64,000 nt of DNA from Novosphingobium resinovorum (GTDB taxonomy: Bacteria; Pseudomonadota; Alphaproteobacteria; Sphingomonadales; Sphingomonadaceae). The stretch spans positions 1,674,001-1,738,000 of the forward strand of contig NZ_CP017075.1 in assembly GCF_001742225.1 (NCBI RefSeq), in the 5' to 3' direction. The notes beneath the pieces were generated by a model. It ran no database searches, was not told the origin of the DNA, and was given only the letters and a program-made list of their open reading frames with translations. Within the stretch, counting starts at the first letter, position 1, and every line of letters starts with the position of its first letter. The position numbers and the translations under genes are program-made. Shown piece by piece: positions 9,062 to 19,384 of the stretch.

Positions 9062-9151
9062 GGTCTATCCTCTGCTGCCGGTCCGCGCCGGTTTCTGCGT
9101 CGAGGCTGCGGACTCAGGTTCCCAATGACAAATTAGTTTTCTCTTGAGCGA

Positions 9152-9168
9152 ACAAACTTCCGGTTTGT
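9152..9168. promoter_or_regulatory. Inverted repeat upstream of korAB
   Basis: ACAAAC and GTTTGT face each other across five bases in the AT-richer gap between korA and the divergent rppH. The position, about 90 bases before the korA start, fits an operator, but the motif is short and no regulator is adjacent. Both neighbouring genes are candidate targets. Confidence 0.3.
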
Positions 9169-9313
9169 CAGCATCGGAGGAGTGTGGACCTCAATGCGGG
9201 CTAGTCAAGCGCCGGTGGTTCCGCCATCCTGTGGCCATGAGGCAGACATGGGTGCAATTCCTGTCGAATCGCGTAGAGAGCCCCTCCCCTTCAATTCGGA
9301 TTCGCCTATCTCG

Positions 9314-9796
9314 ATGAACGATTTCTCGTCCCTGCCCTATCGCCCCTGCGTCGGGGTCATGCTCGTCAACGCCGACGGTAAGGTCTTCGTCGGCAAGCGC
9401 ATCGACACGCGTGAAGGCGACTGGTGGCAGATGCCGCAAGGCGGCGTCGACGACGGCGAAGACCTTAAGGAAGCCGCCTTTCGCGAACTGCACGAGGAAA
9501 CCGGCGTCACCAGGAAGCATGTCAAGCTGCTGTCGCAGACCCGCGAGGAACTGCTCTACGACCTGCCGCCTGAACTTGTCGGCAAGCTGTGGAAGGGCAA
9601 ATATCGGGGGCAGCGCCAGCATTGGTTCCTCGCCCGGTTCGAAGGAAGCGATGCCGACATCGACCTGAATGCGCACAAGCCAGCCGAGTTCTGCGACTGG
9701 AAATGGGTCGAGGCGGCATTGCTGCCGGACCTCATCGTGCCTTTCAAGAAGCGTGTCTATCGTGCTGTTCTGGAAGAGTTCAAGACGCTGATCTGA
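9314..9796 (+). CDS. rppH: RNA pyrophosphohydrolase (Nudix)
   Basis: A 160-residue Nudix hydrolase that removes pyrophosphate from the 5' end of transcripts and so triggers mRNA decay. The N-terminus YRPCVGVMLVN is followed by the Nudix box running from GGVDDGEDLKEAAFREL to HEETG, and QRQHWFLARFEG is typical of RppH. The frame is open from 9182, but the ATG at 9314 gives the usual family length. The stop codon lies six bases before a type-1 repeat. Confidence 0.93.
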   Translation: MNDFSSLPYRPCVGVMLVNADGKVFVGKRIDTREGDWWQMPQGGVDDGEDLKEAAFRELHEETGVTRKHVKLLSQTREELLYDLPPELVGKLWKGKYRGQRQHWFLARFEGSDADIDLNAHKPAEFCDWKWVEAALLPDLIVPFKKRVYRAVLEEFKTLI

Positions 9797-9802
9797 GGCT
9801 TA

Positions 9803-9916
9803 CGTCGTCCCGGACTTGATCCGGGACCGGTGGCCGTGAACCACCGATCTTGCTGCGCGAGCAACACGCTCACACCTAAAGACTGCCACCGGTCCCGGAT
9901 CAAGTCCGGGACGACG
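9803..9916. repeat. Type-1 palindromic repeat
   Basis: The arms GTCCCGGACTTGATCCGGGA (left) and CCCGGATCAAGTCCGGGAC (right) are inverted complements, each extended inward by CCGGTGGC and GCCACCGG. The centre shares CACCTAAAG with the copy at 38718-38830. It lies between rppH and the TPR gene, which converge here. Confidence 0.88.
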
Positions 9917-9927
9917 GGGGCGGCAAA

Positions 9928-9957
9928 CCCGCTCAGGCTGAGCCTGTCGAAGCCCCC
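9928..9957. repeat. Type-2 repeat, single arm
   Basis: CCGCTCAGGCTGAGCCTGTC continuing into GAAGCCCCC matches the right arm of the nested element at 2874-2901. No opposite arm is present nearby, so this is a solo half-element beside the type-1 copy. Confidence 0.7.
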
Positions 9958-9976
9958 GCGCAGATAGCGCCGCGCT

Positions 9977-10519
9977 TCAGTTTTCCGAAACCGCCGTCTT
10001 CGGCGTGACCGCATCGGCGGTGACCATGCGCGGCGTCGGCCCCTTGGCGATCGCGCCTGCCAGCGACTGCGCCTCTGCGCAGTCCTTGCCGCACAGGGTC
10101 TGGAGCCGCGCGAGATTGCGGTTGGCCTTCTCGGTTGCGCCCTTTTCGGCCAGCGCCATGCCCTCGCCGGCAAGCGCCGTGACGTTGCGCGGATCGCTGG
10201 TCAGCGCGACACGGTAGTAATGCAGCGCCTTGCCCTGCATGCCTTGACGGCGCGTGGCGTCGGCCAGCGACAGCAGCACGGTCACGCTGCCGGGCTCGAC
10301 CGTCAGCGCCGATTCATAGGCGTCGATCGCCCCGTCAATGTTGCCCGCCGCAGCGGCAGCGCGGCCCTCGCTCAGCAGCATGCTGGCGCGCGGATCGAGT
10401 TGCTCGGGCGGTTGCGACAGAAGGACGCTGGAGGACGTGGCGGCTAGCAGGGAAAGGGCAACGGCAACGGGCGTATAACGCATCAGCAGGTCCTTGGCCG
10501 AGGTTTTCGTCCTCATCAT
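9977..10519 (-). CDS. Tetratricopeptide-repeat protein, probably exported
   Basis: The 180-residue product starts with a basic N-terminus and a hydrophobic stretch (YTPVAVALSLLAATSSSVLL) that could be a signal peptide or anchor. Two or three TPR-like helical pairs follow at about residues 45-140, for example AGNIDGAIDAYESALTVEPG and GKALHYYRVALTSDP, and a short Cys-containing tail (LCGKDC). It lies 12 bases downstream of rsmB on the same strand and is probably cotranscribed. The role is unknown; TPRs suggest a protein-binding scaffold. Confidence 0.75.
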   Translation of the reverse strand: MMRTKTSAKDLLMRYTPVAVALSLLAATSSSVLLSQPPEQLDPRASMLLSEGRAAAAAGNIDGAIDAYESALTVEPGSVTVLLSLADATRRQGMQGKALHYYRVALTSDPRNVTALAGEGMALAEKGATEKANRNLARLQTLCGKDCAEAQSLAGAIAKGPTPRMVTADAVTPKTAVSEN

Positions 10520-10531
10520 GACGTGACGCTA

Positions 10532-11698
10532 TCACAGCCTGACGAAGCGCGCGACGAAAAACCCGTCGGTTCCATCGCGCGAGGGAGAGAGACGCAGGCC
10601 GGCGCCGCGCGGGGTTCCGGCGGGCAAAACAGGCAGTTCGGCGCGCCAGTCGGGATGGCGGGTCAAGAAACCTTCGGCCTGATCCGCGCCTTCCGCGTCG
10701 AGCAGCGAGCAGGTCACGAAGACCAGCCGCCCGCCCGGCTTCACCAGCGTCGCCGCGATGTCGAGCAGGCGTGACTGGATCGCCACGTAGCGTTCAAGCT
10801 GCTTGTCGGTCAGGCGCCAGCGCGCTTCCGGGTTGCGGCGCCAGGTGCCGGTACCCGAGCACGGCGCATCGACGAGCACCGCATCGGCCGCGCCGACGAA
10901 AGGCTCAAGCGCCTGCATCTCGCGGTTGGCGTCGAGGAGCAAAGTCTCGATCCCGGTCGCCCCGGCCCGCTCGGCGCGGGGCGGCAGGCGTTGCAGGCGC
11001 GCGCGGTCGGCATCGCAGGCGACGAGCCGCCCGGCGTTCTCCATCGCGGCGGCGAGCGCGAGGGTCTTGCCCCCTGCCCCGGCACACAAATCGATCACCG
11101 TCTCGCCCGGCCGCGCGGCCACGACCTCGCAGGTGAGTTGCGAGCCCGCATCCTGCACCTCAATCATGCCTTCGAGGTAAGCGGGCGACTGCTCGATCTT
11201 CGTCTCGGGCGGGTAGCGCCAGCCGTGCGCGGCGACGGTCTTCTCCCCGCCTTCGGGGAGGTCGAGACTGCCGGACTTGAGCGTGTTGACGCGGATGTCG
11301 AGCGGCGCGCGGTCCAGCAGGGCTTCAGGATGTTCGACGCCGCTGTCGGCGAGGCGCTGCATCAACCATGCCGGAGCGACACCGGCCTCAGCCATCGGCT
11401 CAGCGGCGTCGATCGGTGCGGGCGCGTGGCGCGATCCGTCGAACAGTGCGGCGAGTTGCGGGTCGGTATCCGCGACGCGCAGCATCGCGGCCCGGCCGGT
11501 CGCGGGGATTTCCCCGCAGGCGCGGATGGCGCGGTAGGCGAGTTCACGTACCGCTCGGCGGTCTCCGCTGCCTGCCCAGCGGCGGGCCCGGAACCACTCG
11601 GAAATCAGGCGGTCGGCAGGCGCGCCGTTGGACCGCGCGGCCTCGATGACGAGATCGAGCACCTCAATGGCTGCCTGAATGCGGGCTGCGGGGGTCAA
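10532..11698 (-). CDS. rsmB: RsmB-like rRNA (cytosine-C5) methyltransferase
   Basis: A SAM-dependent m5C methyltransferase of the RsmB/NOP family, expected to modify 16S rRNA. The SAM site is IDLCAGAGGKTLALA, the general catalytic motif is VDAPCSGTGTWRRNP, and the nucleophilic-Cys motif is VTCSLLDAEG. The frame is open to an ATG at 11740, but those first codons lie inside a dispersed repeat. A TTG at 11696-11698 has GGGAGGGG six bases upstream and begins the conserved protein (TPAARIQAAIEVLD), so TTG is the preferred start. Confidence 0.88.
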   Translation of the reverse strand: MTPAARIQAAIEVLDLVIEAARSNGAPADRLISEWFRARRWAGSGDRRAVRELAYRAIRACGEIPATGRAAMLRVADTDPQLAALFDGSRHAPAPIDAAEPMAEAGVAPAWLMQRLADSGVEHPEALLDRAPLDIRVNTLKSGSLDLPEGGEKTVAAHGWRYPPETKIEQSPAYLEGMIEVQDAGSQLTCEVVAARPGETVIDLCAGAGGKTLALAAAMENAGRLVACDADRARLQRLPPRAERAGATGIETLLLDANREMQALEPFVGAADAVLVDAPCSGTGTWRRNPEARWRLTDKQLERYVAIQSRLLDIAATLVKPGGRLVFVTCSLLDAEGADQAEGFLTRHPDWRAELPVLPAGTPRGAGLRLSPSRDGTDGFFVARFVRL

Positions 11699-11702
11699 TT
11701 CA

Positions 11703-11830
11703 CCCCTCCCGCCTGCAGGAGAGGCCGAGGGTGGGCGCATGAGAACGCGAGGTCGGCGTCAGTGCCCACCCCGCTGCGACTAAGGGCCTGCGGCCCAAGT
11801 CTCGCTACCCCTCCCGCTTGCGGGAGGGGG
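11703..11830. repeat. Type-3 palindromic repeat block
   Basis: It contains GCCCACCCCGCTGCGACTAA at 11764 and an ending CCCCTCCCGCTTGCGGGAGG hairpin, both also present at 20481-20590. The rsmB-proximal half has CCCCTCCCGCCTGCAGGAGA. It fills the gap between guaB and rsmB on the minus strand, ends 10 bases from the guaB stop codon, and supplies the ribosome-binding site used by rsmB. Confidence 0.75.
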
Positions 11831-11839
11831 TTAGCTGCC

Positions 11840-13336
<1,497 letters not shown>

Positions 13337-13412
13337 TCATGTAATCAAAGGGGGCGGTTTGGGCTAGGGGGCGAATCCCATGTTTTTCGGGTTTCTGGTG
13401 CGACAGGTCCGG

Positions 13413-14963
13413 CTATTTCGCCGAGACCGGCGCCTTTGCCACCATGGGCGTGACCGGCACCTTGCGCGTATCGGCGAACCAGCGGCCCAGCGCAGTCAGC
13501 ATCTTCACGTCGTCGCTGGCCCCGCCAAGCTCGATCGGGTGGGACAGGTCGTCGCTCGGCCGGTGATAGTCGCCGTCGAAGAAGGCACGCATCCGCTCGA
13601 TGTCGCCATAGGACGTCGTCACCATGACGGCGGGAATGTCGTGCTGCAGCAAGGCCCAGCCATCCTGCCGTTTCACATATTCATTGGCGTCGTTGTTCTC
13701 GCGCAGCTTGAAGCCTTCCGCCTTGGCGACCTTGGCGATGTCCTTGTCGAGCCCGGTCATGCCCCGTCCGACGATGGCGAAGGGCGTCTTGCGCGGCGCG
13801 ATGGCGACCGAATCGATGTTGAAGGCCGCGACGATCCGCTCCAGCGGCAGCGGTGGGCTCTCGGCAAAGGCGTGCGCGCCCAGCAGCCCGAGTTCCTCCG
13901 CTGTGGTGGCGAGGAAATAGACGTCGCGGTCCATCTGCGGGCTGCGCGACAGACGGCGCGCCACTTCGGTCAGCGCTGCGACGCCGCTGGCGTTGTCCAC
14001 CGCACCGTTGCAGATGACGTCCTCGGCGGGAGGCTCGCCGCATTCTCCGAAATGGTCCCAATGAGCCACGAACAGCACCGCGCCCGCCTGCTTGCTGCGC
14101 CCCGGCAGCTTGCCGATCAGGTTATGCGTTCGGATCGTCGTCTCGTCCGTCGCGGCTTCCAGCGAGGCGGTGACGTCCAGCACGATGGGCGCGAAATCAT
14201 CCTTACCCGCCGCCTGCTCCAGATCATCGAAAGTATGCGCGGTGCCCTTGAGCAGGGTTTCCATCGTCGCGCGGCCGATGAACGCCTCAAGGTCGCCGCC
14301 CAGCGCTTCGTCCGAGAGCGCGTAGCCCGAACGCCGACGCCGGGCCGCTACCTCGTCCAGCGTGCGCTCGCCGTCGAGCACGGTCAGCACGGCCGAGGCG
14401 CCCAGCGCGAGCAGTTCGTTCTGGCGCGCACTGTCGGGCGTATTCCCGTCGAGCACTACGGCGATGCGGCCGGCCAGTTCGTTGCGCGTGAAGTCCTGGC
14501 TGCGCGCGCGGCCGACGAAGAGCAGCGGCGCATTGCGCACCAGCGAACGCTTGCCAGAGGTGAAGACCAGCACGTCGCTTGGCGCGATGGTGGCGCGGAA
14601 GCCCTTGCGCAGGAAGCGGGCGGAACCGCTCGACGGTTCGTGAGCGACGACAGTAACCGGCGCAAACCACTCATTGCCCGGATCATTTGTGCCCGAGACA
14701 AGGCCGATGTCGAACCACTGCTTGGCAAGGTAGCGCAGCGTCTTCGCCTCGCCATCGGTGCCGGGTTCACGGCCATCGAAATCGTCGCTGGCGAGGATCT
14801 GGATATGCGCGCGCAGCCGGTCCTCGATCTCGCGGTCGGCGCGGCTGACGCTGGCGGCAACGACGCCGATGGGAACTCCTACGGCGAAAAGCGCGAAGAA
14901 CGCTGCCGTCCTCCACGCACTTTTCCCTGCTGCACGTCCCACTGCCCGGATGCCCGACTTCAT
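13413..14963 (-). CDS. M28-family zinc aminopeptidase with PA domain
   Basis: The 516-residue protein has an N-terminal hydrophobic helix (TAAFFALFAVGVPIGVV), so it is anchored or exported. A protease-associated insert lies at about residues 100-220. The M28 zinc ligands are in VAHWDHFGE, NGAVDNASGVAAL and ATTAEELGLLGAHAF, with later acidic and His ligands. It probably removes N-terminal residues from peptides in the periplasm. The ATG at 14963 has AGGTG seven bases before it; the frame extends further upstream but without export features. Confidence 0.87.
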   Translation of the reverse strand: MKSGIRAVGRAAGKSAWRTAAFFALFAVGVPIGVVAASVSRADREIEDRLRAHIQILASDDFDGREPGTDGEAKTLRYLAKQWFDIGLVSGTNDPGNEWFAPVTVVAHEPSSGSARFLRKGFRATIAPSDVLVFTSGKRSLVRNAPLLFVGRARSQDFTRNELAGRIAVVLDGNTPDSARQNELLALGASAVLTVLDGERTLDEVAARRRRSGYALSDEALGGDLEAFIGRATMETLLKGTAHTFDDLEQAAGKDDFAPIVLDVTASLEAATDETTIRTHNLIGKLPGRSKQAGAVLFVAHWDHFGECGEPPAEDVICNGAVDNASGVAALTEVARRLSRSPQMDRDVYFLATTAEELGLLGAHAFAESPPLPLERIVAAFNIDSVAIAPRKTPFAIVGRGMTGLDKDIAKVAKAEGFKLRENNDANEYVKRQDGWALLQHDIPAVMVTTSYGDIERMRAFFDGDYHRPSDDLSHPIELGGASDDVKMLTALGRWFADTRKVPVTPMVAKAPVSAK

Positions 14964-15166
14964 TGCGCTGCACCTATACGACACATTTTCGAGCACGGTT
15001 GTAAAATTTCCTCCAATCGCGTGCAGTTGCAACATTTCCCGCTTCATCCGGCGATAATGACGCAGCCGCGCAACACTCGGGAGACTTGCGGAACACCCCC
15101 GAGTTCTGCGAATTGATCTGCACGCGAGACGCTGCCCGGCAACGGCGAAAAGAGGATACGGCACCC

Positions 15167-16042
15167 ATGCGGCTGGACGATTTCGACCCCGACAACATCA
15201 AGGTCACCGAAGGCGGCAGCCGCGGCGGCGGCTTTTCCCTCGGCGGCGGCAAGCTGGGCTGCGGCGGCCTGATCATCGTGCTGATCGGCGCCCTAGTCTT
15301 CGGCGTGGACCCGGGACAAATGCTCGGCACGCTGGAGAACGTGCAGCAGCAGACGCCGACCACCGCGCAGCAACCGGTGGGCGGCTCGCGCAGCGCGACA
15401 GAGATCTGCACGCAAAATGCCTACTCGCGCGAATCGTGCAATGCGCTGTCCTCGCTCGACAAGACCTGGCAGCCGCTGTTCCAGAAGGCCAACGTGCCCT
15501 TCGAGCAGCCGATGCTGCACTTCTACACCGGCGGCACCCGCAGCGGCTGCGGCGCGGCGAGCAGCGCAATGGGGCCGTTCTACTGCCCCGCCGATCAGGG
15601 CATCTATATCGACGTCAGCTTCTACGACCAGATGGACAAGCAACTCGGCGCCCGGGGCGACTTCGCGCGCTATTATGTGATGGCGCATGAGTACGGGCAC
15701 CATGTCCAGCACCTCACCGGCCTCGACCAGCAGGTCCGCAAGGCGCAGCAGCAGAACCCCCGGCAGGAGAACGCCCTGCAGGTGAAGATGGAACTGCAGG
15801 CAGACTGCTACGCGGGCGTCTGGGCCGCCAGGAACCGCGACCGCATCGAGCCAGGCGACATGGAGGAAGGTCTGACCGCCGCCAGCGCGATCGGCGACGA
15901 CACGCTGATGAAGAACGCCGGACAGGCGGTGACGCCGGAGAGTTTCACCCACGGCTCCAGCGCCGAGCGCATGCGCTGGCTCAAGCGCGGCCTCGAAACC
16001 GGGAACGAGGACGCATGTGACACGTTCTCTTCAACAGGATGA
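15167..16042 (+). CDS. YpfJ-like neutral zinc metallopeptidase
   Basis: The 291-residue protein matches the putative neutral zinc metallopeptidase family. It has a glycine-rich cytoplasmic start, one membrane helix (CGGLIIVLIGALVFGV) near residues 30-45, and the zinc site MAHEYGHHVQHLTG near residues 175-188. ELQADCYAGVWA carries the third ligand. An AGAGGA ribosome-binding site precedes the ATG. Substrates are not known for the family. It is divergent from the M28 peptidase gene. Confidence 0.88.
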   Translation: MRLDDFDPDNIKVTEGGSRGGGFSLGGGKLGCGGLIIVLIGALVFGVDPGQMLGTLENVQQQTPTTAQQPVGGSRSATEICTQNAYSRESCNALSSLDKTWQPLFQKANVPFEQPMLHFYTGGTRSGCGAASSAMGPFYCPADQGIYIDVSFYDQMDKQLGARGDFARYYVMAHEYGHHVQHLTGLDQQVRKAQQQNPRQENALQVKMELQADCYAGVWAARNRDRIEPGDMEEGLTAASAIGDDTLMKNAGQAVTPESFTHGSSAERMRWLKRGLETGNEDACDTFSSTG

Positions 16043-16109
16043 CATCACAGGCGTGAGCGGACCCGGTGGCGGATCGGCGACCGCGCGCCGGGGACAGGAG
16101 AACAGGGAC

Positions 16110-16781
16110 ATGAGCCGCAAGTGGCTGGGTGCGATCGTCGTTGCGAGCCTGAGCGCAGGCACACTGGCTGCTCCGGCAGCAGCCAGGCAAGATGAAAAGC
16201 CGATCACCTCGCGTGATCCCGATGCGGTGGACGTGGCGAAGACGCCGATGACCGACCTCAACGTGGGGCGCGACGGGGAAATCCCCCCCCTCCTCGTCAA
16301 TGCCACGGCGGAGCCCTACACGCTGCACGGCCTGTCAAAATGCCGCCAGATCGCCGGGGCGATCCAGCAGCTCGACGAAGTCCTCGGCCCCGACATCGAC
16401 CTCCCCGCCGAAGAGCGCGACCGCATCAGCGCCGGGCGCGTGGGCAAGTGGGTGGTCGCCTCGTTCATCCCGTTTCGCGGCCTGATCCGCGAAGTCTCGG
16501 GCGCCAACGCGCAGGACCGCAAGGTCAATGCGGCGATCCAGGCGGGCCTGACGCGCCGCGGTTTCCTCAAGGGCGTCGGCTCGGCCAAGGGTTGCCGCTA
16601 TCCCGCATCCCCCGCCCCCGCCAGCGTCGTCCAGGCCCGCGTGAACGAACTCAAGGCGATGGAGCAGGAAAAGGACGCGAAGAAGAAGGCGAAGTCCGAG
16701 GCCAAAGCCGACGCGAAGTCAGACCGGGATCTCGCCTTCAAGACCGAGCCCGACGCCCGCCAGCCTTCTCCCAAGAACTGA
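16110..16781 (+). CDS. Hypothetical exported protein
   Basis: A 223-residue protein with a signal peptide (about residues 1-26, ending PAAAARQ). The body is not recognised. It has two cysteines, in LSKCRQIAG and AKGCRYPA, that could form a disulfide, and a highly charged Lys/Glu/Asp tail from about residue 180 (KKKAKSEAKADAKSD). The ATG at 16110 has AGGAGAACAGGGAC directly upstream, which is preferred over the in-frame 16017. It probably forms an operon with the lipoprotein gene 10 bases downstream. Confidence 0.7.
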   Translation: MSRKWLGAIVVASLSAGTLAAPAAARQDEKPITSRDPDAVDVAKTPMTDLNVGRDGEIPPLLVNATAEPYTLHGLSKCRQIAGAIQQLDEVLGPDIDLPAEERDRISAGRVGKWVVASFIPFRGLIREVSGANAQDRKVNAAIQAGLTRRGFLKGVGSAKGCRYPASPAPASVVQARVNELKAMEQEKDAKKKAKSEAKADAKSDRDLAFKTEPDARQPSPKN

Positions 16782-16791
16782 CGGCTGCTTG

Positions 16792-17529
16792 ATGCTTCGG
16801 GCACTTCCTGCGGCAAGCGCGCTCGTGCTGCTGCTGTCCGCATGCGGCGGCGAGCCGACTGCCACGGCGACGGGCGAGGCGCCTTCCTCACCCGCTCCTG
16901 AAACGTTGAGCGCGGCCCCTATCGAAGCGCTGCCACAAAGCGCACCCTCCTCCCCTGCCGCCGATGCCGGACCGATCGCCTGCTCGTCCGAAATCGGGGA
17001 GGCGGCAGCGCGCAAGCTGGTCGCGCAGTGCATTGCCGTCTCTCCCGCGACGCGCCCGCCGTGCAACGCCGCAAACTCCTGCGCGATGATCCGCAACGAA
17101 GTGGCCCGCGGATGCGCCATTCTCGGTGAGGATGCGGCAAAAACTCCTGAATGCGGCGGAATAGATCCCATCGGCAAGGAAGCCGCCGCCGACATGGTGA
17201 AGCGCTACTACGCCGCAATCAACGCGCGCGATTATGCCTCGGCATGGACCCTGTGGGGACCGGACGGCGGGCCCGGCGGCCAGACCCTGCAGGCTTTCAG
17301 CGACGGCTACGCCCATTCCCGCCGCGTTCACGTGGATATCGGCAAGGTGTCAGACGTCGAGGGCGGCGCCGGGTCGATCTACGTCACCGTCCCGGTAACG
17401 GTCGATGCAGAACTCGACGACGGCCGACGTCAGCGATTCACCGGCAGTTATGATCTGCGCCAGATCAACCGCGGCATGGGTATTTCGCAAGGCTGGCACA
17501 TCACCTCGGCGAAGCTGCGACCGGCTTGA
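16792..17529 (+). CDS. Hypothetical lipoprotein
   Basis: The 245-residue product begins with a lipoprotein signal sequence ending in the lipobox LLSACGG, so the mature protein should be lipid-anchored at the Cys near residue 18. A low-complexity Ala/Pro/Ser linker follows to about residue 60, then a Cys-rich segment (six Cys between about residues 63 and 123). The C-terminal half, about residues 125-245, resembles an NTF2-like fold (DMVKRYYAAINARDYASAWTLWG). A TTG at 16789 is an alternative start. Function unknown. Confidence 0.72.
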   Translation: MLRALPAASALVLLLSACGGEPTATATGEAPSSPAPETLSAAPIEALPQSAPSSPAADAGPIACSSEIGEAAARKLVAQCIAVSPATRPPCNAANSCAMIRNEVARGCAILGEDAAKTPECGGIDPIGKEAAADMVKRYYAAINARDYASAWTLWGPDGGPGGQTLQAFSDGYAHSRRVHVDIGKVSDVEGGAGSIYVTVPVTVDAELDDGRRQRFTGSYDLRQINRGMGISQGWHITSAKLRPA

Positions 17530-17538
17530 CGTAAGAAA

Positions 17539-17561
17539 GCCGGCAGCCCCCGGCTGCCGGC
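17539..17561. terminator. Hairpin at a convergent gene end
   Basis: An eight-base stem, GCCGGCAG with CTGCCGGC, closes a seven-base loop between the lipoprotein gene (plus) and the M56 gene (minus). On the minus strand it is followed by TTTCTTA, so it mainly fits termination of the M56 operon. Confidence 0.65.
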
Positions 17562-17578
17562 CTCCCGCATTATGAGCG

Positions 17579-19384
17579 TCAGTTAGCGTTCGCCTCGCGA
17601 TGGGCGTCGGCGATCTCTCCGTCGAGGTCGGCGAGGATTTCCGAGCGGACCTTCGCATCCAGCGCACGGTCTGCCGCGATCGAGGCGCGGGCGCTGCGCA
17701 AGGCATTCACTGCCGCGAATTTCGCGGCCCTGGGCTCGCCGGTGCAGATGACCACCGATGCACTAGACCCGTTGCTTTCGCGGCTCGCCTCGCGGCGGCG
17801 GCTGTCGGCGGGGCAATTCTCGTCGAGCACCATGGTCCGAGTCGAAACGCGCGAGCCGTCCTTTTGCACGATGCGAATGGTATGCCGCTTGCCATCGGCC
17901 GAGACCGATTCCTCCACCTTGGGCGCGCGCGCCAAGGCTTCTGCGGCCATGCGCTGTGCTTCCGTCGAACGGCGCTGTGCATCGGCCACGCTGCGCTGGG
18001 CATCCGCCGCGCTGCGCAAGCGGTCGTGCATCTGGCGAACATCGTCGACCGTCATCGTCTTGCGCATCGTGACTCGGGCGTTCGGCATCGGACGAGGCGC
18101 CGGTGCGGCGAGAGCGGAGGGGGCGGCGGGGGGAGCCGGAGGTACGGGAGGAACCGGCGGCACCGGCGGCGCGATACCTTCAGCCACATCGACTTCCGGC
18201 ATTTCGGGCGGCTCCGGCGCTTCTGGGGGCTCCGGCAGTTCGGCCTCAGCCAGTGTTTCAGGAGCCTCAGGCGGCACCGGCGGCTGCGGAGCGTGCGGCA
18301 CCCGCGAATGTTGCGCCTGCGGGACTGCTTCCGGCGCGGAGACGGGATCGGCTTCCGCCTCGTCCATCGCGGCATAGCTGACCGTCGCCGTAGCAGGCAC
18401 CGCGACGACGGCCAGCGCGAACAGGCTGCGGGCGAGCACGCGCCGCGTCGGGCTGACGTCGGCCGCCGCCAGTGCCTTCAGACGCTGGATTATCGGCTTC
18501 TCTCCCGAGAGCGGGCCGGCCATCGGCGCGGCAAGGCCGAGCCGCGTCCCCCCAGCCATCGAAGCGATCAGGCGGCCGTAGCGGGCGCGCTCGGCACGGG
18601 TCCGGCCAGCCATGACCCGGGCGTCGCAGAAGGCCTCCTGATCAGCCCTCACCGCGCGCCAACCGGCCCAGCCGATCGGATTGAACCAGTGCAGCGCGAA
18701 GAGAGGCTGCATCGCGATCAGCGCCAGCAGGTCGCTGCCCGCGTGATGCTCCATCTCGTGCGCGATGGCGAAGTCGGAGGTTTCGGAGTCAGCCTCCGCC
18801 AGAAATCCCTGCGGCAGAGCGACGACCTTGTCGAATACCCCGAAGGCGAGCGGCGCGGTGATCGCGGGCGTTTCGACGATCCGCACGGTGTCGGATCGAG
18901 CAACCACGCGCGCGCCATCAAGCAGATCGCGGCGCATCCAGCGGTAAGTCACCGTCCGCCAAACGAGGAACAGCGCCGCACCGCCGAGCCACACGGCCAG
19001 GGCAACTGTCGCCCACGGCACTTGTGCCAGCAGCCCCGGCTCGATCGAAGCGGCCGTCAGCACCTCAGCGGCGGGCAGCGCGGCAGCGCCTTCCGCAACC
19101 GGGCCGGCTGCTGGCAGCAGCACCGTCTCGACCGGCGTCGCAGCCTGAAACCCTGCGGCAGACGCCGTGATCGGCTCTACACCGAAGCGAAGATTGGACA
19201 GTAAGCCATGCTCCATGAAGCGGGGCAGCGCCAGTGGAGGCAGCACCAACCGTATCATCGGCAGCGCCCAGAGCGCATAAGCCGCGCCCGGACCGAACCA
19301 GCGCGCGACGGGGCGGCGGACGAGCAGCACCAGCGCCATCAGCACGCCGGTCGCCAGAAGCGTATCGGTAAGCCACTCGGTCAT
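17579..19384 (-). CDS. BlaR1-type M56 metallopeptidase with unusual C-terminal tail
   Basis: A 601-residue membrane protein. About residues 1-320 form the M56/BlaR1 protease domain with four hydrophobic helices. The zinc site AIAHEMEHHAGSD is near residues 207-219, and NPIGWAGWRAVRADQEAFCD follows. A further helix precedes a Pro-rich stretch at about residues 345-430 (many PPVPP and PEAPE repeats), then an Ala/Arg-rich helical region (RSAADAQRSVADAQRRSTEA). No penicillin-binding sensor motif (SxxK, KTG) is seen, unlike classical BlaR1. It overlaps the blaI-like gene by four bases. Confidence 0.85.
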   Translation of the reverse strand: MTEWLTDTLLATGVLMALVLLVRRPVARWFGPGAAYALWALPMIRLVLPPLALPRFMEHGLLSNLRFGVEPITASAAGFQAATPVETVLLPAAGPVAEGAAALPAAEVLTAASIEPGLLAQVPWATVALAVWLGGAALFLVWRTVTYRWMRRDLLDGARVVARSDTVRIVETPAITAPLAFGVFDKVVALPQGFLAEADSETSDFAIAHEMEHHAGSDLLALIAMQPLFALHWFNPIGWAGWRAVRADQEAFCDARVMAGRTRAERARYGRLIASMAGGTRLGLAAPMAGPLSGEKPIIQRLKALAAADVSPTRRVLARSLFALAVVAVPATATVSYAAMDEAEADPVSAPEAVPQAQHSRVPHAPQPPVPPEAPETLAEAELPEPPEAPEPPEMPEVDVAEGIAPPVPPVPPVPPAPPAAPSALAAPAPRPMPNARVTMRKTMTVDDVRQMHDRLRSAADAQRSVADAQRRSTEAQRMAAEALARAPKVEESVSADGKRHTIRIVQKDGSRVSTRTMVLDENCPADSRRREASRESNGSSASVVICTGEPRAAKFAAVNALRSARASIAADRALDAKVRSEILADLDGEIADAHREANAN

